DNA from: Nanohaloarchaea archaeon PL-Br10_U2g27
GTDB taxonomy: Archaea > Nanohalarchaeota > Nanosalinia > Nanosalinales > Nanosalinaceae
Length of the DNA stretch: 19,966 nucleotides
Direction of reading: 5' to 3'
Assembly (NCBI GenBank): GCA_001564035.1
Contig: LKMX01000008.1
Span: forward strand, 1-19,966
In this document: piece by piece, positions 13,956 to 19,490 of the stretch
Position numbering within the stretch: the first letter of the stretch is position 1
Layout of the letters: each line of letters starts with the position of its first letter
Translations under genes and position numbers: made by a program
Notes under the pieces: model-generated
The model's input: only the letters and a program-made list of their open reading frames with translations
Databases searched by the model: none
Told to the model about the DNA's origin: nothing

Positions 13956-14723
13956 CTACCTAAACCTGTCCAAAATCTTTCCTAAAAACCCGTCTTCCCT
14001 GATCCTAGGCTCATAATCCAGCCCGTGAACGTCCGCAGCCACTTTTTTGAACCGCTCCGAAACATGGTGATCAGGATCATGATGGATAATCGGCTTCTTA
14101 GCAGCCAAGGCCTCATCAACCTTCTGATGGTCAGGAATATGCATCAAAACCTCGTAACCAATCATCGACTCGACCTCTTCCTGGTTCAACTCAGCATCAT
14201 TATTCCTCACCTTATTCAAAACAACACCAGTAATATCAGTTCCTGCCTCCTCAGCAATATTAACAGTCTTCAACGCATCTGTAACGGCCGGAAGATTAGG
14301 ATTAGTAACAATCAATACCTCATCTGAAGCTTCAATAGCGTTCACAGACTCATTACCGAGCCCTGCCGCCGAATCAATCAATACAAAATCAGGCTCACCC
14401 ACAGCATCGAGTAAAACATCGCTGAGGTTTTCAGGACTAGTGTCTTTCAAATCCTCTACTGAAAGGCCTGCAGGCACAACTCTTAGGCCTGAGTCATGTA
14501 TGTACATCGCCTCTGTTATGTGCGCATCTCCTTTCAATACGTCATGCAACGTTTTCGGGTAAAGCGGTATTCCTATGTGAAAACCTAGATTCGGGTTCGT
14601 TAGATTTGCATCTAAGACTACGGTATCTGCTCCGAAGTGCGTTAGTGCTGCTCCAAGATTTGAGGTCACCGTAGTTTTTCCTACTCCTCCTTTACCACTG
14701 CTTACACAGATGAGGCGCGTCAT
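13956..14723 (-). CDS. MinD/ParA-like ATPase, paralogue A
   Basis: A 255-residue deviant Walker A ATPase with SGKGGVGKTT (9-18), switch I-like VVLDANLTNPNLG (35-47; D38, N40) and FVLIDSAAGLGNES as the Walker B region. It shares with paralogue B the order DVLKGDA(H/Y)ITEA, EASDEVL(I/L)V, GVVLN(K/S)VRN and IPDH. The last residues, EDGFLGKILDRFR, alternate hydrophobic and basic residues like the membrane-targeting helix of bacterial MinD. The ATG at 14723 (MTRLICV) is preferred to a TTG nine bases upstream because the MTR(V/L)I start is shared with paralogue B. It is divergent from leuS, with separate promoters in the 102-base gap. Confidence 0.88.
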   Translation of the reverse strand: MTRLICVSSGKGGVGKTTVTSNLGAALTHFGADTVVLDANLTNPNLGFHIGIPLYPKTLHDVLKGDAHITEAMYIHDSGLRVVPAGLSVEDLKDTSPENLSDVLLDAVGEPDFVLIDSAAGLGNESVNAIEASDEVLIVTNPNLPAVTDALKTVNIAEEAGTDITGVVLNKVRNNDAELNQEEVESMIGYEVLMHIPDHQKVDEALAAKKPIIHHDPDHHVSERFKKVAADVHGLDYEPRIREDGFLGKILDRFR

Positions 14724-14747
14724 CGTAAACAAAAATTAGACTAACAG

Positions 14748-14757
14748 TATTTAAATT
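14748..14757 (-). promoter_or_regulatory. TATA box of MinD-like paralogue A
   Basis: TATTTAAATT on the plus strand contains the self-complementary core TTTAAA (14750-14755), 26 nt before the minus-strand ATG at 14723. It is slightly farther than the usual 23-24 nt, so the transcript may have a very short leader. Confidence 0.5.
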
Positions 14758-14794
14758 ACCACGCCTTCAAAACCCGTCTTCAAAATTTCTTTAG

Positions 14795-14804
14795 ATTAAA
14801 ATAA
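14795..14804 (+). promoter_or_regulatory. TATA box of leuS
   Basis: ATTAAAATAA contains TTAAAA (14796-14801), 24 nt before the leuS ATG at 14826, consistent with a leaderless transcript. Confidence 0.5.
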
Positions 14805-14825
14805 GTTTCAAGCAAAGAAGGTTTT

Positions 14826-17648
14826 ATGTCTAAAGAGTTTGCCGATAAACAGAACAGGTTTGAAGCAAAGTGGCAGAAAAGATGGAATGAAGAAGAAGTA
14901 TTCAACGTCGACCCAGACAAAAAAGACAGCTTCTACATCACTGTAGCATATCCATACCCAAGCGGCGGAATGCACATAGGCCACGTCGGCACATACACTC
15001 TCCCAGATGTTTTCGCCCGATTCAAACGGATGCAGGGCTACAACGTACTATTCCCGATGGCATGGCACGTAACAGGAACCCCGATTATCGGTGCGCTCGA
15101 CCGGCTGAAAGAAGGCGAAGACGCACAGTGGGATGTAATTACTGGAACCTACGGCGTCAGTAGGGAAGAGGCCGAGTCCTGGGAAGAGCCTATGGATTAT
15201 GCAGACTACTTTATCGATAACTCTTACAGGCCTAACATGAAGAACCTTGGGTTCTCAGTAGACTGGAGAAGAGAGTTTACCACAAACGACGACGACTATA
15301 ACAAGTTCATAGAATGGCAGTACCACAAACTGAAGGACAAAGGCCTGCTGGAGAAAGGAAGACATCCTACCAAATATGATGTGAAGTCTGAGAACCCTGT
15401 AACTGCACATGATCTTCTGAAAGGAGAAAATGCAGAACAGCAGGAATATAGCCTGGTAAAATTCAAATCAGATAGTACAGTGCTGCCTACAGCAACTTTA
15501 AGGCCTGAAACAGTTTACGGAGTCACACACCTACTTGTGAAGCCAGACTTGGAATACGTGAAAGCCAAAGTAGGCAGTGAGACCTGGATTGTCTCTGAAG
15601 AAGCCTTGGAAAAACTTGATCACCAAGACTTTGAAGTAGAAGAAGTATATCGAGTGAATGGAGAGGAACTGCTTGGCGAAAAGTTTGAAAACCCTGTGAC
15701 AGGAGAAGAAGTGCCTGTACTGCCTGCAGAATTTGTTGATCCGGATTCCGGGACTGGTGCAGTTATGTCAGTTCCAGCTCACGCGCCTTACGACTGGATC
15801 AGCCTAGAAGATGTCAGGGAGAAACTCAGCGAGTACACTGACGGAGAGATCGAGCCTAAAACTATAATTGAAGTAGAGGCCTACGACGATGTTCCGGCGA
15901 AAGAGGCCTGCGAACAGCACAGCGTAACCAGTCAAGAAGATGAAGATGCTCTAGAAAAGGCCACGGAAGAAGTTTACGAGAAGGAGTTCCATACCGGAGT
16001 ACTGAACGAGAACTGTGGAAAATTCGCAGGCAGAAAAGTCAGCGAAGTGAAAGAAGAACTTACAGAGAAGTTTAAATCCGAAGGACTGTTCTCGTCCATG
16101 TGGGATTTTTCGGAAGAAGTGGTTTCAAGAAGCGGAGGAAAAGTTATTGTTTCGCTTCAAGACTCCTGGTTTATCCGTTACGACGACGACGCCTGGAAAG
16201 ACGATGCCAAGAGACTTCTCGGAGACATGAATATCATTCCTGAGAACCGGCGTGAGGAGTACGAGCATACTATCGACTGGCTTGAGTCATGGCCAGCGAT
16301 CAGAAACTACGGTCTTGGAACACCGATGCCTTTTGATAAGGACTTCATTGTCGAACCGTTGAGTGATTCAACAATCTACATGGCCTTCTATACTATAAGA
16401 CATATCATTGATGACATTGACTCCGAAAAGTTGAGGCCTGAATTCTTTGACTACGTATTCAATGGAGACGGCTCAGTTGAGGAGATAACTGAATCGACCG
16501 GTATCAATGAGTCGAAGATTGTAGAGGCTCGGGAAAGCTTTGAGTACTGGTATCCGATGGACTGGAGGACTTCAGCATATCCATTGATCAGGAACCACTT
16601 GACTTTCATGGTATTCCACCACACAGCACTGTTTGACGAGGATAACTGGCCTAAAGGGATAGCCACATGGGGGCTTGGAACCCTTGAAGGAAAGAAGATG
16701 AGCTCTTCAAAAGGGAACGTTAAGTTGCCTGACGATGCAATCCAAGAGTACGGTGCAGACACTACAAGGTTCTTCATCTTCGGTTCGCGGGAGCCATGGC
16801 AGGACTTCGACTGGAACCAGGAAGACGTAACTCAGTACTACGAAAAGATCAGGAAGTTCTACAACCGAACAGTCCAGATGAGAAATGAAGGAGTCGAAAG
16901 AGAAAAGAACAAGCTCGACAGATACACACTTTCAAGGCTTCAAAAAATATCAAGAGAGACGACCGAAGGCCTTGAAGAATTCCAAACTCGTAAAGCAGGC
17001 CTTGCCGCGTTCTTCGAACTGAACTCGTTGATCAACAGGTACAGGAACAGATCCGATGAAATGAACAGAGAAGTCGTGGAACAGCTTCTGAGCGTCCAAG
17101 TCAGGTTGATGGCGCCTTTCACCCCCCACATCTGTGAAGAGCTCTGGGAAGAACTCGGAAAGAATGGCCTAGTTGCAGAGTCGGACTGGCCTGAAGTCGA
17201 TGAAGAGTTGATAGATGAAGAAGTTGAAGCAGAATACATGTTGTTCGAGGAAGTCGTCGATGACATACGAGAGATCGGAGACATAGTCGGAGAGTTCGAC
17301 GAAGTCAAGGTAATCGTAGCAGAAGAATGGAAACGAGAACTTTTCGAGGAGATCAGAGAAATAGTGGATGAAAGACCTGAATTCGGGGAAGCAATGGGGC
17401 GGCTGGTACAGGGAAGGAAAGAATATGCCGACCAGGTTAAGGACTTTTTGATGACCTATATGGAAGAACCTGGCGCACTACCCGACACAGTTTTAGGCCT
17501 CGAAGAGGAAAAAGAGATGCTTGAAGAGAACTCCGAGTTCATCGAATCCGAGTTCGACGCATCTCTAATAGTAGAATCAGAAAACAGTTCAGAAGAATCC
17601 AAGGCCTCTCGTGCAGAGCCCGGAAGGCCTGCGATAGTCTTAGAATAG
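14826..17648 (+). CDS. leuS: Leucyl-tRNA synthetase (archaeal type)
   Basis: The 940-residue class Ia synthetase attaches leucine to tRNA-Leu. The HIGH motif is MHIGHVG (49-55), following AYPYPSGG. The CP1 editing domain carries LPTATLRPETVYGVTH (from about residue 221) and GTGAVMSVPAHAPYDW. The KMSKS loop is present as KMSSSKG (624-630), and the anticodon-binding helical domain follows (NRTVQMRNEG, FTPHICEELWEELG). The length and the placement of the editing domain match archaeal/eukaryal LeuRS, not the bacterial form. The C-terminal 150 residues are very acidic, which fits a salt-adapted proteome. It is a single-gene unit that converges on a small gene 18 nt away. Confidence 0.96.
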   Translation: MSKEFADKQNRFEAKWQKRWNEEEVFNVDPDKKDSFYITVAYPYPSGGMHIGHVGTYTLPDVFARFKRMQGYNVLFPMAWHVTGTPIIGALDRLKEGEDAQWDVITGTYGVSREEAESWEEPMDYADYFIDNSYRPNMKNLGFSVDWRREFTTNDDDYNKFIEWQYHKLKDKGLLEKGRHPTKYDVKSENPVTAHDLLKGENAEQQEYSLVKFKSDSTVLPTATLRPETVYGVTHLLVKPDLEYVKAKVGSETWIVSEEALEKLDHQDFEVEEVYRVNGEELLGEKFENPVTGEEVPVLPAEFVDPDSGTGAVMSVPAHAPYDWISLEDVREKLSEYTDGEIEPKTIIEVEAYDDVPAKEACEQHSVTSQEDEDALEKATEEVYEKEFHTGVLNENCGKFAGRKVSEVKEELTEKFKSEGLFSSMWDFSEEVVSRSGGKVIVSLQDSWFIRYDDDAWKDDAKRLLGDMNIIPENRREEYEHTIDWLESWPAIRNYGLGTPMPFDKDFIVEPLSDSTIYMAFYTIRHIIDDIDSEKLRPEFFDYVFNGDGSVEEITESTGINESKIVEARESFEYWYPMDWRTSAYPLIRNHLTFMVFHHTALFDEDNWPKGIATWGLGTLEGKKMSSSKGNVKLPDDAIQEYGADTTRFFIFGSREPWQDFDWNQEDVTQYYEKIRKFYNRTVQMRNEGVEREKNKLDRYTLSRLQKISRETTEGLEEFQTRKAGLAAFFELNSLINRYRNRSDEMNREVVEQLLSVQVRLMAPFTPHICEELWEELGKNGLVAESDWPEVDEELIDEEVEAEYMLFEEVVDDIREIGDIVGEFDEVKVIVAEEWKRELFEEIREIVDERPEFGEAMGRLVQGRKEYADQVKDFLMTYMEEPGALPDTVLGLEEEKEMLEENSEFIESEFDASLIVESENSSEESKASRAEPGRPAIVLE

Positions 17649-17666
17649 GCGTAAAATAGCGAAAGA

Positions 17667-17936
17667 TCAGTATCGTTTCAGGCTTTGCTTTAGGTCTTCG
17701 TCAAGGTGTTTATCGACCTCTATCTCGACATCCATTTCTTTTAAGGCCTTTCTTTGCGCTCTGACGAGTTGTTCTGCTTTCTCAAGCCTCTGATTTAGTA
17801 ATGCCATTACAACCCATATTTGACCTACTGTAGGGTTCTCAGAGTTCATATACGAGGATTCGTACTGTTCTGCGTCCAGCAAGATGTTTTCAAGGGATTC
17901 ACGCGGCTGCTTAGGCAGAGATTCTTTCCAACTCAT
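17667..17936 (-). CDS. Small hypothetical helical protein, 89 aa
   Basis: The family is not recognised. The start at 17936 gives MSWKESLPKQPRESL; an in-frame upstream ATG at 17990 would add 18 basic residues across the shared promoter and is rejected. The protein is predicted to be mainly helical. A central hydrophobic stretch GQIWVVMALLNQ (about 38-49) is too short and mixed for a membrane anchor, and is followed by a charged, coiled-coil-like region LEKAEQLVRAQRKALKEMDV (51-70) and an acidic/basic tail. One AGGCCT copy (17744) lies inside. It is divergent from the FKBP gene with a shared palindromic TATA box, which suggests co-expression, and ends 18 nt from the leuS stop. Confidence 0.65.
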   Translation of the reverse strand: MSWKESLPKQPRESLENILLDAEQYESSYMNSENPTVGQIWVVMALLNQRLEKAEQLVRAQRKALKEMDVEIEVDKHLDEDLKQSLKRY

Positions 17937-17959
17937 ACCGGAATTACAGACTTTAACCC

Positions 17960-17965
17960 TTATAA
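17960..17965. promoter_or_regulatory. Palindromic TATA box exactly midway between two divergent leaderless genes
   Basis: TTATAA is its own reverse complement. It lies exactly 23 nt from the FKBP ATG at 17989 on the plus strand and exactly 23 nt from the ATG at 17936 on the minus strand. It is the only TATA-like element in the 52-base gap. The flank upstream for the minus-strand gene (GAGAG) is purine-rich like an archaeal BRE, whereas the plus-strand flank (AACCC) is less so, so the two directions may differ in strength. Confidence 0.6.
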
Positions 17966-17988
17966 CTCTCATCACCGTTGAACCATGC

Positions 17989-18636
17989 ATGGAAAAAGGA
18001 GAAATGGCGAAAATCGAATACGTCGGAAAAACAAACGGCGAAGTATTCGACCTAAACTCTAAAGAAAAAGCAGAGGAAGAAAATCTGCAGACAGAAAAAG
18101 TAGAATTCAGCCTCTTACCTGTGCTGCTCGGAGAAAACTACGTAATCAAAGGCCTAGAAAACGCACTACTCGAAATGGAAGTCGGAGAAGAAAAAGAACT
18201 TGAAATACCCGCAGAAAAGGCCTACGGAAAAAGAGAAAGCGACAAAGTAGAGACTTTCCCAGAAAAAGCATTCAAAGAACAAGGCGTACAAGTCAGGCCT
18301 GGCGAACAGATAATGGTAGGTGGCCAAAGAGGAAAAGTAGTTTCAAAAGGATCAGGAAGAGTAAGAGTCGACTTCAACCACCCTCTAGCAGGAAAAGACC
18401 TTGAATACTGGGTGAAAATCGTTGAAAAAGTAGAAGACGACAAAGAAATCGCCCAAGGCATACTCGACAACCGGTTAGGCCACGGAGAACTAGAATTCAA
18501 CGAAAAAACAGTAACAGTAGTACACAAACACGAAAACGACGGACACAGCCACACATTGAGTGACGAGTTCAAGAACAGACTTAGCGAAGAACTACTAGAA
18601 CACACAGAATTCGAAAACGTAGAATTCGACGAATGA
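17989..18636 (+). CDS. FKBP-type peptidyl-prolyl cis-trans isomerase (archaeal long form, SlyD-like)
   Basis: The 215-residue protein catalyses prolyl isomerisation and probably acts as a folding chaperone. It starts MEKGEMAKIEYVGKTNGEVF, the normal opening of archaeal FKBPs, so the much longer frame open from 17884 is rejected. FKBP-core landmarks are GLENALLEMEVGEEKE (55-70), PAEKAYG (74-80) and NHPLAGKDLEYWVKI (130-144). An insert-in-flap chaperone domain spans roughly 84-128. After the core there is a C-terminal extension (about 150-215), known from archaeal FKBP26-type proteins. It contains a histidine cluster, HKHENDGHSH (179-188), reminiscent of metal-binding SlyD tails. The protein is strongly acidic. 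Its TATA box is 23 nt upstream, so translation is probably leaderless. Confidence 0.92.
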   Translation: MEKGEMAKIEYVGKTNGEVFDLNSKEKAEEENLQTEKVEFSLLPVLLGENYVIKGLENALLEMEVGEEKELEIPAEKAYGKRESDKVETFPEKAFKEQGVQVRPGEQIMVGGQRGKVVSKGSGRVRVDFNHPLAGKDLEYWVKIVEKVEDDKEIAQGILDNRLGHGELEFNEKTVTVVHKHENDGHSHTLSDEFKNRLSEELLEHTEFENVEFDE

Positions 18637-18646
18637 AAAAGGCCTA

Positions 18647-18682
18647 AAAGAGGGCTCCAAAGCCTCTTTAATTTCTCTTCTC
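18647..18682 (+). terminator. Candidate hairpin terminator after the FKBP gene
   Basis: AAAGAGG (18647-18653) pairs perfectly with CCTCTTT (18663-18669) around a nine-base loop, giving a 7-bp stem 10 nt after the FKBP stop. A pyrimidine-rich, T-containing run follows (AATTTCTCTTCTC). It is plausible as a terminator or mRNA 3'-end stabiliser; the T-run is interrupted. Confidence 0.45.
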
Positions 18683-18795
18683 TCTATTCTCTGCAGATAG
18701 AAGTATTATTTTCTAAAAACCTGAAAGAAAGGATTAGCGCACACTTCTATCAACGAAAAGAACCATGTTTGAGCGGAAAAATAACTGTTTAATGG

Positions 18796-18813
18796 AAAAA
18801 TATTTAAATTTTT
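18796..18813 (+). promoter_or_regulatory. TATA box and possible operator of the vapBC operon
   Basis: The stretch from 18796 to 18813 runs A5-TATTTAAAT-T4 and contains TTTAAA (18803-18808), 23 nt before the vapB ATG. The whole block is a near-perfect inverted repeat, which would suit autoregulatory binding by the AbrB-like antitoxin, as is usual for VapBC. Promoter placement is firm; the operator role is inference. The rest of the 195-base gap (18637-18831) holds the hairpin and AT-rich sequence with no recognised gene. Confidence 0.5.
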
Positions 18814-18831
18814 GGAAAAAATTAGTGTTTT

Positions 18832-19056
18832 ATGAAAGTTTCTGCGAATGACGGGAGAATTTATCTTCCGAAAGATACGCGAGAAAAATATGGAACAGAT
18901 TTCCGAATGATAGATATGGAAGACAGACTAGTACTCGTGCCAGTATCAGATAATCCTTTGGATAAGTTGAGAGAAATCACTTCTGGAACCGATAAATCTT
19001 CTGAAGAGCTTAAAAAAGAAGCGAGAAAGGCCTTAGTAGAGGACTCAGGAAGATAA
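18832..19056 (+). CDS. VapB-like antitoxin, AbrB/SpoVT swapped-hairpin family
   Basis: The 74-residue protein begins MKVSANDGRIYLPKDTREKYG, the classic AbrB-type beta-hairpin pattern (strand, G-R-I-x-L/I-P, then R-x-K-Y-G), followed by strands FRMIDMEDRLVLVPV. The C-terminal half is a charged helix (PLDKLREITSG then SSEELKKEARKAL) of the kind that wraps the PIN toxin. It lies 3 nt ahead of the toxin gene. Its predicted role is to neutralise the toxin and repress the operon by DNA binding at the inverted repeat upstream. Confidence 0.85.
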   Translation: MKVSANDGRIYLPKDTREKYGTDFRMIDMEDRLVLVPVSDNPLDKLREITSGTDKSSEELKKEARKALVEDSGR

Positions 19057-19059
19057 GAC

Positions 19060-19437
19060 ATGTATGCAGATACTGATTTTTTGATAGCATTAATCAAAGA
19101 AGATGACTGGCTTACAGAGGCTGCCGAAAAAGTTTACAAAGAACATAAGGATGAAATCTGGATCTCCAGATACGTATTACTTGAAATTTTTCTTATCTCT
19201 TACAGACAGGACTGGGACTGCCGAGAAGTGCTGGCTAATACTGAAGCCTTAGTAGAAGTCCGAGACTCTGTCGATGAAATATTTCAGGCCGCCGTGAAAG
19301 TAGAGGAAGACGGAATGACGCCTATGGACGCAATCCATCTTGTCTCCTCAAGCAACGAAAAAATAATCTCCAGCGACAAAAGCTATGAAGGAAACTCTGA
19401 ACGAGTCAAACTAGAAGAACTCACAGAAAAAAGTTGA
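19060..19437 (+). CDS. VapC-like toxin, PIN-domain ribonuclease
   Basis: The 125-residue PIN protein has the full acidic set expected for a Mg-dependent endoribonuclease: D4 in MYADTDFLIALI, E42 in LLEIF, D90 in MTPMDAIHL and D106 in IISSDKSY. VapC toxins usually cut initiator tRNA or rRNA; the target here cannot be read from sequence. It is complete and therefore probably active. The start at 19060 follows the antitoxin stop by three bases, giving an operon. An AGGCCT copy overlaps the sequence just after the stop (19438-19443). Confidence 0.87.
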   Translation: MYADTDFLIALIKEDDWLTEAAEKVYKEHKDEIWISRYVLLEIFLISYRQDWDCREVLANTEALVEVRDSVDEIFQAAVKVEEDGMTPMDAIHLVSSSNEKIISSDKSYEGNSERVKLEELTEKS

Positions 19438-19490
19438 AGGCCTATAGGCAATCTCGAAAAAGACCTTCACACGACTTGAAAGATAATTAC

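Noticed and set aside
17884..17988. 35-codon N-terminal extension of the FKBP reading frame
   Set aside because: It crosses the shared TATA box, runs antisense through the 89-aa gene, and precedes the MEKGEMAKIEYVG start that matches archaeal FKBPs.
18637..18831. Small RNA or tRNA gene in the longest intergenic gap
   Set aside because: Only one 7-bp hairpin and AT-rich sequence are visible, with no cloverleaf or conserved tRNA boxes.
19440..19449. GCCTATAGGC palindrome after vapC as an attachment site or terminator
   Set aside because: It is a short 10-base palindrome with no loop, no T-run and no repeated partner; it partly reflects the AGGCCT copy there.
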